A stretch of DNA of 64,000 nt, taken from assembly GCF_013375035.1 (NCBI RefSeq), contig NZ_CP056032.1:4276001-4340000 (forward strand), in the 5' to 3' direction. Numbering within the stretch: position 1 is the first letter of the stretch; every line of letters begins with the position of its first letter. Positions 43,467 through 52,112 of this stretch are shown here, one piece after another. The notes beneath the pieces are model-generated. The model searched no databases and was not told the DNA's origin. It was given only the letters and a program-made list of their open reading frames with translations. A program made the position numbers and the translations under genes. The DNA is from Spirosoma sp. KUDC1026 (GTDB lineage Bacteria; Bacteroidota; Bacteroidia; Cytophagales; Spirosomataceae).

Positions 43467-44600
43467 TTACGATAAAACGCTTACTTCTTTACGCAGCGCT
43501 TCCAGGAAAAGATCAGCTTCGTCGGTGCCGAGAGCCAGCGACGGCAGAAGTCGGATGGTATGCTTACCCGCTACGCCCGTGAACTGTTTATGATCAAACA
43601 GCAGCGTCTTCCGCAGACTGTCGACCGGAAATTCGTATTCGATACCGATGATCAGGCCACGACCACGCAGTTCTTTGTAGCCCCCAATCTGTCGAATACC
43701 ATCCAGCAGATAGTCGCCAACGCGAACTGCGTTCTCAATCAACCCTTCTTCCTTCATAATATCCAGCACAGCGATACCAGCGGTGCAGGCCAGGTGATTG
43801 CCACCGAAGGTCGTTCCCAGCAGGCCATAGCTGGCTTTGAACTTGGGCGAGATCAGAATACCGCCGATTGGGAAGCCGTTCCCCATTCCTTTCGCCATCG
43901 AAATAATGTCGGCTTCGATACCGCTGAACTGGTAGGCAAAGAATTTACCCGCCCGGCCGTAGCCGCATTGTACCTCATCCAGAATCAGGACCGCGCCGGT
44001 TTCGTCGCAACGTTTCCGGATTGCCCGCAGAAACTCGTCTGAGGCAACCTGAATACCACCAACGCCCTGGATACTTTCAATAATAACCGCACAGGTCTGG
44101 TCGGTGATACCGGCCACGGCCGCGGCTACGTCGTTATAGGGCAGAAATTTAACGTGTTTGTTATAATTGACGGGCGCTACAATGGCCAGATTATCTGTAG
44201 CAGCTACCGCCCCCGCCGTCCGGCCATGGAATGCTTTTGTAAACGCTACCACTTCCGTCCGGCCATTGTGAAAGGACGCGAGTTTCAGCGCATTCTCATT
44301 GGCTTCGGCACCAGAATTACACAAAAACAGCGCATAATCCGGATGACCGGACAGTTCACCGAGTTTATCGGCCAATTCCTGCTGCTGCGGAATCTGTACT
44401 GAATTGGAATAGAACGAAATTTTATTCAGTTGATCCGTCAGCGCCCGGACGTAGCGGGGGTGCGTATGACCCACCGAAATTACGGCGTGGCCGCCATACA
44501 AATCCAGATACCGCGTACCGTTAGCATCCCAGAGGTAACTGCCCTGCGCACGCACGGGCTCGATGTCATACAGCGGATAAACGTTAAATAGATCAGCCAT
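43467..44600 (-). CDS. argD: Acylornithine aminotransferase
   Basis: 377 residues from the ATG at 44600 (MADLFNVYPLYDIEP). The class III PLP-dependent fold shows GHAVISVGHTHP, the PLP-phosphate region NSGAEANENALK, the aspartate in LILDEVQCGYGR and the Schiff-base lysine in SMAKGMGNGFPIGG. It transaminates the N-acyl-glutamate semialdehyde made in arginine synthesis. It is first in the argD-argF'-argB run. argC, argG and argE are not nearby in this window. Confidence 0.93.
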   Translation of the reverse strand: MADLFNVYPLYDIEPVRAQGSYLWDANGTRYLDLYGGHAVISVGHTHPRYVRALTDQLNKISFYSNSVQIPQQQELADKLGELSGHPDYALFLCNSGAEANENALKLASFHNGRTEVVAFTKAFHGRTAGAVAATDNLAIVAPVNYNKHVKFLPYNDVAAAVAGITDQTCAVIIESIQGVGGIQVASDEFLRAIRKRCDETGAVLILDEVQCGYGRAGKFFAYQFSGIEADIISMAKGMGNGFPIGGILISPKFKASYGLLGTTFGGNHLACTAGIAVLDIMKEEGLIENAVRVGDYLLDGIRQIGGYKELRGRGLIIGIEYEFPVDSLRKTLLFDHKQFTGVAGKHTIRLLPSLALGTDEADLFLEALRKEVSVLS

Positions 44601-44707
44601 TGTCAGCAAATGATAGAGGTAATCGCTCCGGAACGGTCTGTTTCGGAACAAAGGTTAAATCGGTGCAAGTTTACGGATAATCCGCGTTGCGTGGGGGATT
44701 ATTACGC

Positions 44708-44728
44708 AAAAAGGAGCCTTAAGGCTCC
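44708..44728 (-). terminator. Terminator of the alpha/beta hydrolase gene
   Basis: On the minus strand GGAGCC-TTAA-GGCTCC (44728-44713) is followed by five Ts (44712-44708). It lies 26 bases after the hydrolase stop. Confidence 0.75.
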
Positions 44729-44753
44729 CTTCCTTAACCGGTTATTGGCCTGT

Positions 44754-45473
44754 TCAGAGCCGATCCAGAAACGATCGGAGCGCGTTTACTGAAGCTTCGG
44801 GCTGCTCGACCATGCTCAAGTGCCCGGCCTGGTCGATGAGCGCTAGATCAATCTGTTCGGATAAGTCGGCTAGTTGCTGGGTTTTCTCGCACGGAATTAC
44901 CTGGTCTTCTTTTCCCAAAACCAGCCGCATCGGTACGGTAGCCTCACGCAAAATGTGTGTCCGGTCCGGGCGGCCCATGATAGCCGTCATCCCCACGGCC
45001 AGCGCATTGGCGGGCAGCGCCCGGTACTGATCAATGAGCGGTTCAATCTTTTCAGCCGGATAGGATGCCGCAACCATTTTGGGCATCTGCTTCTCGATGA
45101 ACGGGGCGCTCCCCTGCTCTCTTAGCTCGCCAATTGTTTTTTGTCGCTGCTCTTTCCGTTCAGCCGTATCGGCGGTGGCAGTAGAATGATACAGCACCAG
45201 CCCAGCCACCAGCGCCGGATACCGTTCGGCAAATGCCAGTGCCATATAGCCGCCCATTGAGTGACCAACCAGCACGACGCGGTGGGCCTGCACAGTGCGC
45301 AGGTAATTCATCAGTTCTTCGGCATACCCCTCGATCGTTGTCCGGGTTGTCAGCCGGGAGAAATCAGGTTTGAGTACTGGCATGACCGATACCAAATCGG
45401 CGTCGATGCCGTTCCAGATGGACGCATCGACGCCGTGGCCATGAATGAGTACCAGTGTTAGTGGCTCAGTCAT
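44754..45473 (-). CDS. Alpha/beta hydrolase
   Basis: 239 residues, no signal peptide. LIHGHGVDASIW supplies the oxyanion region, the nucleophile is S72 in GHSMGGY, and the catalytic histidine is H218 in DQAGHLSMVEQP. The acid is probably the Asp in GKEDQVIP. Members of this group are esterases, lactonases or related enzymes; substrate unknown. It starts 10 bp after the stop of the lipoprotein gene at 45484 and may be cotranscribed with it. Confidence 0.9.
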   Translation of the reverse strand: MTEPLTLVLIHGHGVDASIWNGIDADLVSVMPVLKPDFSRLTTRTTIEGYAEELMNYLRTVQAHRVVLVGHSMGGYMALAFAERYPALVAGLVLYHSTATADTAERKEQRQKTIGELREQGSAPFIEKQMPKMVAASYPAEKIEPLIDQYRALPANALAVGMTAIMGRPDRTHILREATVPMRLVLGKEDQVIPCEKTQQLADLSEQIDLALIDQAGHLSMVEQPEASVNALRSFLDRL

Positions 45474-45483
45474 ATTGATTACG

Positions 45484-46125
45484 TTACGCTAACAGATCAA
45501 GTAGAATCAGCACAATACCGACAACCAGTGCGATACCACCGATCACAACGCCCGCCCCGTTACCGATCAGCAGCAACAGCAGACCGGCAACCCCTACGAT
45601 AATACCAATTGTCAGCATCGACTTGGCCATCGGTTTGGCTGGGTGCTCGGGAGCCAGTTTGTTTTTCACTTGTTTGTCCAGCCGCTTGGCTACCATTTTC
45701 TCCATCAGGCTGGCTTTTTTGGTCGAAGCCGCCGTAGCCAGTTTCTGGGCTGATACCGAGTTCAGCATCGTTTTGACACGCTCCATCCGCTTGGTCAGCT
45801 TCTTGTTCGACGCCAGTTTATTGTCGTTACGAACGTAGGCTTCTACTTCGTTCATGGTCGTTTTGGCCTGAGCCAGTTGGGCTTCTGCCTCAGCTACGGT
45901 CATGCCCGACGGACTCGATGCTGGTGCTGCAACGGCTACAGCGGGGGTTTCGACAACAACAGCTTCGGGTGCGGTTTCAACTACGGGCGTTGCAGCCGCT
46001 ACAGTTGTCGTTGTTTTGTAATGTTCAACGGGTCCCCGCTGAAAATAGGCTACAGGACGGCTGCACGAAGCCATAACTACCAGCCCAAGCAGGGCGGCAT
46101 ACGCATGTTTGGAGAATGTCTGCAT
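45484..46125 (-). CDS. Tandem lipoprotein paralogue 3 (SCSRPVAYFQ family)
   Basis: 213 residues from the ATG at 46125. Signal peptide with lipidation Cys at 21 and the shared motif SCSRPVAYFQ. A Thr/Val/Ala-rich linker follows (about 30-75), then a helical segment with LAQAKTTMNEVEAYVRNDN, KKLTKRMERVKTML and MEKMVAKRLDKQVKNKLAPE, and a C-terminal double hydrophobic stretch of Gly/Val/Leu (about 165-213). It resembles its two upstream paralogues throughout. No known domain is recognised; an envelope role is inferred. The mature N-terminus lacks the acidic export signal of surface lipoproteins, so a periplasm-facing position is likely. Confidence 0.85.
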   Translation of the reverse strand: MQTFSKHAYAALLGLVVMASCSRPVAYFQRGPVEHYKTTTTVAAATPVVETAPEAVVVETPAVAVAAPASSPSGMTVAEAEAQLAQAKTTMNEVEAYVRNDNKLASNKKLTKRMERVKTMLNSVSAQKLATAASTKKASLMEKMVAKRLDKQVKNKLAPEHPAKPMAKSMLTIGIIVGVAGLLLLLIGNGAGVVIGGIALVVGIVLILLDLLA

Positions 46126-46265
46126 AATGATACGAGATGAAAAAATTAGATAAGTTTTATCCCAGAACCTGTCTATTGGCGTCTTTGTTGGGCAATACAT
46201 GAAAAAAGTGGCGAAAACTTCATTTGTTCACTCACGAACAGCCGTTCACACGCTCGAATCGCCTG

Positions 46266-46326
46266 AACAAAAACGGAAAGCACTGGCGTGGCCGTCGGGC
46301 CGTCACCAGTGCTTTCCGTTTTTGTT
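46266..46326 (-). terminator. Long hairpin terminator after paralogue 2
   Basis: AACAAAAACGGAAAGCACTGG (46266-46286) and its exact complement (46306-46326) form a 21-bp stem; further GC-rich partial pairing lies inside. On the minus strand it is followed by T-rich DNA and starts 11 bases after the stop at 46337. Confidence 0.9.
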
Positions 46327-46336
46327 CCGTTATCGA

Positions 46337-46969
46337 CTACGACTCCAGGACGCCCAGCAGAATCAGAACGATACCGACAACTAAGAGTACCAGACCGATG
46401 ATACCAATCGGCCCCGCGAACAGCAGGCTCAGGATCAGACCGATAGCACCGATGATGATACCGTTACGCACGTTCCGGCTTAACGCTTTTGCTTCTTCCG
46501 GAGCAACGTGGTTTTTAATTTTCTTATCCAGCTTTTTCATCACCATCCGCTCGGTGAATGACATTTTCTTCGCCGACGTAGCGCTGTTTGCTACCGATGC
46601 TTTCGTTTCTGCCGTAGCCAGCATTTCGTTAGCGCGCTCGATGCGTTTGGTCAGCTTCTTATTCGACGCCAGTTTACTGTCGTTACGAACATAAGCTTCA
46701 ACCTGGCTCATAGCGGCTTTAGCCTGAGCAACCTGAGCCGCCTGGGTAACTTCCGGCGTAGTGGCCGCAGCTGTTTCTACCGCTGGCGTTTCAACAGCAA
46801 CTGGCTGCGTAGCTTCCGTTGTGGTGGGAGCAATGGCTACAGTCTCCGTCTTTGGGGAGTGGAAGCGCTCAGCTTGTGAAGGCTGGAAATAGGCTACAGG
46901 ACGGCTGCACGAAGAGAAAACAGCTACGCCCAGCAGGGCCGCACAGATTTGCTTGGAGATGGTGTTCAT
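46337..46969 (-). CDS. Tandem lipoprotein paralogue 2 (SCSRPVAYFQ family)
   Basis: 210 residues. Lipidation Cys at 21 in SSCSRPVAYFQ, a Thr/Ala/Val/Glu linker (about 30-75), the helical region with QAKAAMSQVEAYVRNDSKLA, KKLTKRIERANEML and MVMKKLDKKIKNHVAPEEA, and a C-terminal hydrophobic pair ending GIVLILLGVLES. It is closest in sequence to the paralogue at 45484. It has its own terminator, so the three copies look like separate transcription units on one strand. Confidence 0.85.
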   Translation of the reverse strand: MNTISKQICAALLGVAVFSSCSRPVAYFQPSQAERFHSPKTETVAIAPTTTEATQPVAVETPAVETAAATTPEVTQAAQVAQAKAAMSQVEAYVRNDSKLASNKKLTKRIERANEMLATAETKASVANSATSAKKMSFTERMVMKKLDKKIKNHVAPEEAKALSRNVRNGIIIGAIGLILSLLFAGPIGIIGLVLLVVGIVLILLGVLES

Positions 46970-47178
46970 AAAGGGGGGATTTTAAATGATGGATTTGGTT
47001 ACCATTGTCAACAACTCAAACCCTATCTGTTTGTTGGCAGTCAAATACAAATATTTTATTACGTATACCTGAAAACCTTAAGAATGAATACAGTAAGAAA
47101 CCGTCCTGATACGTTCGAATGTCAATTTGGTCCGTATCAGAACAGTTTCATAAAAGAACTATGTATGTCAGAACTGGC

Positions 47179-47802
47179 TTAAAGCAGGCCAACCAGCAGC
47201 AGGATAGCCCCAACGATGAGCACAATCAAACCAATCGTTGCCGCTGTACCTGACGTCAGTAACAACAGCAGTAAACCGATCAGTACCAATACAGCGCCTG
47301 CTGACAGAGTGCCGGTGCTGATCATCGTTTTCTCCGGGTTCTGGGGGGCGAGCTGCTTGCTGATCTTCTTGTTCATTTTTTTCACCATCATCCGCTCCAT
47401 CAGGCTGGCCTTCTTTGTCGACTTGACGTCAGTTGGCGCAGCGGTTGCTGCTTTGGCGGTAGCGGCTGCCATCATCGTGCGTACGCGGCTCAGGCGTTTC
47501 TGCACTTTTTTATCAGCCGCCAGTTCGGTGTTTTTGTTGATTGACGCTTCCAGCTGATCAACAGCGGCATTTGCCTGACTTACCTGCTGCGCAGGAGTTG
47601 CCGAATTTTCAGCTACAGCAACAGCAGGCGTTTCGGTTGCTTCAGTGGCAACAACTGGGGCTGGTGTAGCTTTCACTACGGGCGCCGTGGTGGCAAAACT
47701 CTCACGCGCGCTTTTTTGGAAATAGGCAACAGGACGGCTGCAGGAGGTGAACAAGGTCGTCATTAATAAACCAGCAACCAGATAGTTTGTACTGCTTTTC
47801 AT
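47179..47802 (-). CDS. Tandem lipoprotein paralogue 1 (SCSRPVAYFQ family)
   Basis: 207 residues. Lipidation Cys at 21 in TSCSRPVAYFQ, followed by the same linker, a helical segment (QANAAVDQLEASINKNTEL, KKVQKRLSRVRTMM, LMERMMVKKMNKKISKQLAP) and a terminal Leu/Gly-rich hydrophobic pair ending GAILLLVGLL. It is the most divergent of the three. A gap of about 200 bp to paralogue 2 contains no gene. Confidence 0.85.
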   Translation of the reverse strand: MKSSTNYLVAGLLMTTLFTSCSRPVAYFQKSARESFATTAPVVKATPAPVVATEATETPAVAVAENSATPAQQVSQANAAVDQLEASINKNTELAADKKVQKRLSRVRTMMAAATAKAATAAPTDVKSTKKASLMERMMVKKMNKKISKQLAPQNPEKTMISTGTLSAGAVLVLIGLLLLLLTSGTAATIGLIVLIVGAILLLVGLL

Positions 47803-47905
47803 AAAATCAGCTAATTAAGATGAATTAAAACATTGTCGATGGTGTAAACCGGCCCTCCTGACGTTTGTTAACTAATTCCCGAAAAAATCTGCTTTATGAA
47901 ATAAC

Positions 47906-47935
47906 AAAGCCCGGTTTTGTCTAAAACCGGGCTTT
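47906..47935 (-). terminator. clpX terminator
   Basis: AAAGCCCGGTTTT (47906-47918) pairs perfectly with AAAACCGGGCTTT (47923-47935) around a four-base loop, 23 bases after the clpX stop. Confidence 0.85.
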
Positions 47936-47958
47936 ACTGTATCTTTTTATCAGGATGC

Positions 47959-49194
47959 TTATGCTACAGATCGTAGTTGGAACGAACTTGCTTTACCAAA
48001 TTTTTCGCGGGCGTATTCCAGGCTAACGGTTAGTTCTTTCACCCCCGCCTGCGACGGTATTTCGAACATAGCATCGGTGATAATGGACTCACAGATCGAC
48101 CGCAGTCCCCGTGCTCCCAGCCCGTACAACAGCGCCTGATCAACAATGTAATTCAGCGCGCTTGTGTCCCAGTGCAGCGTAACGCCTTCCATCTGGAATA
48201 GTTTGTCGTACTGCTTCGTAATGGCGTTTTTTGGTTCGGTCAGAATCTTCATCAGCGCGTCCTTGTCCAGCGGCTCCAGATGGGTCAGCACGGGTAGCCG
48301 GCCAATCAGCTCGGGAATCAGCCCGAACGATTTGAGATCAAGCGCCGAGATGTACCGCATCAGGTGCTCTTTCTCGAAGCTGTCGTTCAGCCTGCGATCG
48401 CCGGAGAAACCAATTGGGCGGGTATTAATCCGCTTGGCAATGTGCCGGTCGACACCGTCAAAAGCCCCCCCGCAGATAAATAGGATATTTTCGGTGTTGA
48501 TCGAGATCAGCCGCTGATCCGGGTGTTTACGTCCGCCCTGGGGTGGTACGTTCACCACCGAGCCTTCAAGCAGTTTCAGCAGCGCCTGCTGAACACCCTC
48601 GCCACTCACGTCGCGTGTGATGCTGGGGTTATCCGACTTCCGGGCAATTTTGTCGATCTCGTCAATATACACAATGCCCCGCTCGGCCGCTTCGACGTTG
48701 TAATCAGCCGCCTGTAGCAGTCGGGTCAGGATCGTTTCCACGTCTTCGCCCACATAGCCCGCTTCCGTAATAACGGTAGCATCGGCAATACAGAACGGAA
48801 CTTCCAGAATTTTGGCGATGGACCGGGCCAGGTACGTTTTTCCAGTACCCGTTTCCCCGACCATGATGATGTTTGATTTTTCAATCGTTACGTCATCCTC
48901 CGTCTTGGCCTGCATTAACCGCTTGTAATGGTTATATACGGCGACCGTGATGGTTTTCTTTGCGTCGTCCTGACCAATAACGTATTGATCGAGATGTCGC
49001 TTCATATCAATGGGCTTGATGAGCTTAATATCAATCGGCGTCGCGTCGGCCGTCTTTTGCGGGCGCATCTCGTCCATCACCACCTGGTGGCCCTGCTCGA
49101 TGCAGTGATTGCAGATGTGCGCGTCGATCCCCGACAGGAGCAGCATCACCTCGTTTTTGCGTCGTCCACAGAACGAGCAACTGATTTGTGGCAT
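47959..49194 (-). CDS. clpX: ATP-dependent Clp protease ATP-binding subunit ClpX
   Basis: 411 residues from the ATG at 49194 ([10 protein letters not shown]); a longer open frame to 49254 adds 20 non-family residues. The N-terminal zinc site uses C6, C9, C28 and C31. The AAA+ core has Walker A GETGTGKT, Walker [10 protein letters not shown], the pore loop GYVGED and the ClpP-binding loop PIGFSGD. It unfolds substrates and feeds them to ClpP. clpP lies upstream on the same strand but is closed by its own terminator. Confidence 0.97.
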   Translation of the reverse strand: MPQISCSFCGRRKNEVMLLLSGIDAHICNHCIEQGHQVVMDEMRPQKTADATPIDIKLIKPIDMKRHLDQYVIGQDDAKKTITVAVYNHYKRLMQAKTEDDVTIEKSNIIMVGETGTGKTYLARSIAKILEVPFCIADATVITEAGYVGEDVETILTRLLQAADYNVEAAERGIVYIDEIDKIARKSDNPSITRDVSGEGVQQALLKLLEGSVVNVPPQGGRKHPDQRLISINTENILFICGGAFDGVDRHIAKRINTRPIGFSGDRRLNDSFEKEHLMRYISALDLKSFGLIPELIGRLPVLTHLEPLDKDALMKILTEPKNAITKQYDKLFQMEGVTLHWDTSALNYIVDQALLYGLGARGLRSICESIITDAMFEIPSQAGVKELTVSLEYAREKFGKASSFQLRSVA

Positions 49195-49418
49195 GTAGGT
49201 TTGCAGTGTAGTTGAGCGGGTTATTGATGATGCAAATCTCTGAATCAGCATCAACGTTGGTTAACGGATAGATTAGTGGCTTTGTTGACCCAAACACGTA
49301 TAATCAGGGTCATTTGTGAGGATATTGCCCCCCTGCTTTAACAAATTTATCATTCGGCAGGGAGTTCGCCAAACTGTAAACGCGCCTTCAGCGATGCAAT
49401 TGAGTAATGGGTATAAAA

Positions 49419-49447
49419 AAACGCGAAGGCGTACTGCCTTCGCGTTT
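49419..49447 (-). terminator. clpP terminator
   Basis: AAACGCGAAGGC (49419-49430) pairs with GCCTTCGCGTTT (49436-49447) around a five-base loop. On the minus strand TTTTTT follows directly. It lies between clpP and clpX. Confidence 0.92.
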
Positions 49448-49480
49448 CATCAAAACGTCAGTTGGGAATTGTCGGATTGA

Positions 49481-50164
49481 CTAAACTAACTTTTCCCGAC
49501 GCAGTACTTCATCAATCAGACCGTATTCTTTCGCTTCTTCGGCACGCATCCATTTGTCGCGGTCCGAATCACGTTCGATCTCTTCAACGGTTTTACCCGA
49601 GTGCATCGCCAGGATTTCGTATAATTCAACGCGCAGCTTCACAATCTCACGGGCGGTGATCTCAATATCGACCGACTGACCCTGTGCACCACCCGACGGC
49701 TGGTGAATCATGACGCGGGCGTGGGGCAACGCCGACCGTTTGCCGGGAGCACCACCCGCCAGCAGGACAGCACCCATCGACGCGGCCAGACTCGTGCAGA
49801 CCGTGGCTACGTCCGGACGAACGTATTGCATGGTATCGTAAATACCCAGACCCGCGTAGACCGAACCGCCAGGGCTGTTCAGGTACATCAGGATGTCTTT
49901 GCGTGGGTCAGCCGATTCCAGGAACAGCAACTGCGCTACGATGATGTTAGCGATGTTGTCATCCACGGGCAGCCCCATGAAAATAATCCGGTCGGCCATC
50001 AGGCGCGAGAACACGTCAACTTCCCGGAAGTTCATCGGCCGTTCTTCAATGACCGAACGGGTCATGTTTTCGACAGTGTGGTTCATGTAGCCATCGACGG
50101 TCAGACCGTTCAGGCCCATATGGTGTACGGCGTACTTGCGAAATTCTTTTTCGTAATTCATCAT
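49481..50164 (-). CDS. clpP: ATP-dependent Clp protease proteolytic subunit
   Basis: 227 residues from the ATG at 50164 (MMNYEKEF or MNYEKEF). The frame is open to a GTG at 50173. The serine protease triad is visible: Ser in [14 protein letters not shown], His in [11 protein letters not shown] and Asp in RDSDRDKWM. An N-terminal extension of about 25 residues, probably a propeptide, precedes the conserved [15 protein letters not shown]. It forms the tetradecameric chamber used by ClpX. Trigger factor, often the neighbour, is absent here; the upstream gene is a divergent XRE regulator. Confidence 0.97.
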   Translation of the reverse strand: MMNYEKEFRKYAVHHMGLNGLTVDGYMNHTVENMTRSVIEERPMNFREVDVFSRLMADRIIFMGLPVDDNIANIIVAQLLFLESADPRKDILMYLNSPGGSVYAGLGIYDTMQYVRPDVATVCTSLAASMGAVLLAGGAPGKRSALPHARVMIHQPSGGAQGQSVDIEITAREIVKLRVELYEILAMHSGKTVEEIERDSDRDKWMRAEEAKEYGLIDEVLRREKLV

Positions 50165-50295
50165 TGGGTTCACTCTTTAGTTAGCAAACGAATAACGCTT
50201 GGTGTAAGTTTCGAGAATCCTTTCGGTACAAATTTGCGTTATCCTCCCGAAAAACCTTGTCGGTTCTGGTTTAGATTTTATCGTACTTACTTGAT

Positions 50296-50709
50296 ATGAA
50301 GACATCCATCGCAGAAAAAATACGCCTGAATCGACTACAGCGCGGTTTATCGCAGGAAAACATGGCCTCGCTGCTCCATCTGTCCACCACGGCCTACGGC
50401 GATATCGAGCGCGGCAAAACTGATCTGACCATCGCCCGGCTCACCCAAATCGCTGATGCACTGGACAGTTCACTCCTGACCCTGCTGACAGACGAAGCTA
50501 TTCCCGCCCAGGTCGTCGATGAGAAGTTTGTCGACCTGACTAACCACGAACTCGAAACGCTCCGGCTCATCAACGAGAAGCAGCAGATCGAACTGGACAA
50601 GCTCCGTCTGGAAGCCGACTACTGGAAGCGGAAGTACGACGAACGGATCGCTTTCGAGCTGGCCCGCGCCATGGGCGTCGAACAGAAACGCGAGCGGATC
50701 GGGTTTTAG
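50296..50709 (+). CDS. XRE-family transcriptional regulator
   Basis: 137 residues. The N-terminal helix-turn-helix (about 5-60) reads RLNRLQRGLSQENMASLLHLSTTAYGDIERGK. A charged coiled coil follows (about 80-125, NHELETLRLINEKQQIELDKLRLE), probably for dimerisation. It is divergent from clpP with a 131-bp shared upstream region, so it could regulate itself or clpP. That link is positional only. Confidence 0.9.
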   Translation: MKTSIAEKIRLNRLQRGLSQENMASLLHLSTTAYGDIERGKTDLTIARLTQIADALDSSLLTLLTDEAIPAQVVDEKFVDLTNHELETLRLINEKQQIELDKLRLEADYWKRKYDERIAFELARAMGVEQKRERIGF

Positions 50710-50793
50710 CACCTACCAACGAAAGCAATCAGGCTATCGTCTATATTTGACTTTCATTCATTTCTTACCGGGAGCAATGCTCTTTACGCATAC

Positions 50794-51864
50794 ATGAACG
50801 AACAGAGTAAACAGTTTTTGTACCAGTACCTCAACAATGCCTCCCCCACCGGCTTCGAATCGTCGGGGCAGCAGATCTGGCTGGATTACCTCAAACCTTA
50901 CATTGACGAATACATTGTCGATACGTACGGTACGGCAGTTGGTGTCGTCAAAGGCTCGTCGGATTACAAAGTCGTCATCGAAGCCCACTCCGATGAGATC
51001 TCGTGGTTCGTGAACTACATTTCCGACGATGGCTACCTGTTCGTGCGTCGGAACGGTGGTTCCGATGCGGTCATTGCGCCATCGATGCGGGTTAATCTGC
51101 ATACGAAGAAGGGCGTTGTCGAAGGCGTTTTCGGCTGGCCAGCCATTCACGTCCGCGACCTGACGAAAGACACGGCCCCTAAAGTGACCGACCTGTTTAT
51201 CGATGTGGGCGCGGCTACTAAGCAGGAAGTTCTGGATATGGGTATTCACGTTGGAACAGTCTGCACCTTTGTGGATGGCTTGACGGAGATGAACAACCGC
51301 TACTACGTGGGTCGCGCACTCGACAACCGCATGGGTGGGTTCATGATCGCCGAAGTAGCCCGGTTGTTGAAAGAAAACAACGTAACGCTGCCCTTCACGC
51401 TGTACGTCGTCAATGCCGTACAGGAAGAAATCGGTCTGCGTGGTGCCGAGATGATTGCCCGGCGGCTTAAACCCGATCTGGCGATCTGTACCGACGTAAC
51501 GCACGACACCCAGTCGCCGAAGTACGACAAGAAAGAACAGGGCGATTTGAAATGTGGCGACGGTCCGGTATTGTGCTACGGTCCGGCGGTACAGAACAAC
51601 GTGCTCGACTTCCTCATCAACGTAGCCGAAACGAACGGAATTGCGTTCCAGCGGCAGGCCGTGAGCCGGTCGACCGGCACCGACACCGACGCTTTCGCCT
51701 ACGCTACCGAAGGCGTTGCTTCAGCGCTGATTTCGCTGCCACTGAAATACATGCACACCACTGTCGAAACGGTGCACATGGACGACGTCCAGAACGTCAT
51801 CAAGCTTATGTACGAAACACTACTGGCGCTGCAAGGCAACGAAGATTTCCGGTATATCAAGTAG
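50794..51864 (+). CDS. M42 family metallopeptidase
   Basis: 356 residues, cytoplasmic. Two-zinc aminopeptidase of the M42 glutamyl aminopeptidase/PepA type: EAHSDEI (first His/Asp ligands), RALDNRMGG, NAVQEEIGLRGA with the catalytic and metal-binding Glu pair, TDVTHDTQ (metal Asp) and the closing MHTTVETVHMDD. It removes N-terminal residues from peptides, or belongs to the group once called endoglucanase M. It has its own terminator at 51891. Confidence 0.94.
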   Translation: MNEQSKQFLYQYLNNASPTGFESSGQQIWLDYLKPYIDEYIVDTYGTAVGVVKGSSDYKVVIEAHSDEISWFVNYISDDGYLFVRRNGGSDAVIAPSMRVNLHTKKGVVEGVFGWPAIHVRDLTKDTAPKVTDLFIDVGAATKQEVLDMGIHVGTVCTFVDGLTEMNNRYYVGRALDNRMGGFMIAEVARLLKENNVTLPFTLYVVNAVQEEIGLRGAEMIARRLKPDLAICTDVTHDTQSPKYDKKEQGDLKCGDGPVLCYGPAVQNNVLDFLINVAETNGIAFQRQAVSRSTGTDTDAFAYATEGVASALISLPLKYMHTTVETVHMDDVQNVIKLMYETLLALQGNEDFRYIK

Positions 51865-51890
51865 TTGGCAATAAACGAATTGCTATTTTC

Positions 51891-51928
51891 CTGCCCGACA
51901 ACCTCATTAAGTTGTCGGGCAGTTTTGC
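51891..51928 (+). terminator. Terminator of the M42 peptidase gene
   Basis: CTGCCCGACAAC (51891-51902) pairs with GTTGTCGGGCAG (51911-51922), loop of eight, followed by TTTTGCTTTT. Confidence 0.9.
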
Positions 51929-52045
51929 TTTTCCTTCAACGGCCAATCACGGCAAAGCTTTCCTTACTAAGCGTGCTGCTGGCGCAATGGGTTCCAGACG
52001 TCCCAGTGAGCAGTCAGCTACGGAAATCGAGCAATTGATAAAATA

Positions 52046-52092
52046 GAAAAACCGCCTTACTGACCTCTTTCAACAAAGAGCAATAAGGCGGT
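52046..52092 (-). terminator. Terminator of the outer-membrane barrel gene
   Basis: ACCGCCTTA and TAAGGCGGT arms (52051-52059, 52084-52092) enclose a second stem, CTCTTT/AAAGAG (52065-52070, 52075-52080). On the minus strand a T-run (52050-52047) follows. It is 20 bases past the stop at 52113. Confidence 0.85.
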
Positions 52093-52112
52093 CGTTATTC
52101 ATCAATGCTTAC

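Noticed and set aside
51552..52046. Plus-strand frame of 164 codons
   Set aside because: It overlaps the M42 peptidase in another frame and runs through a terminator; no domain.
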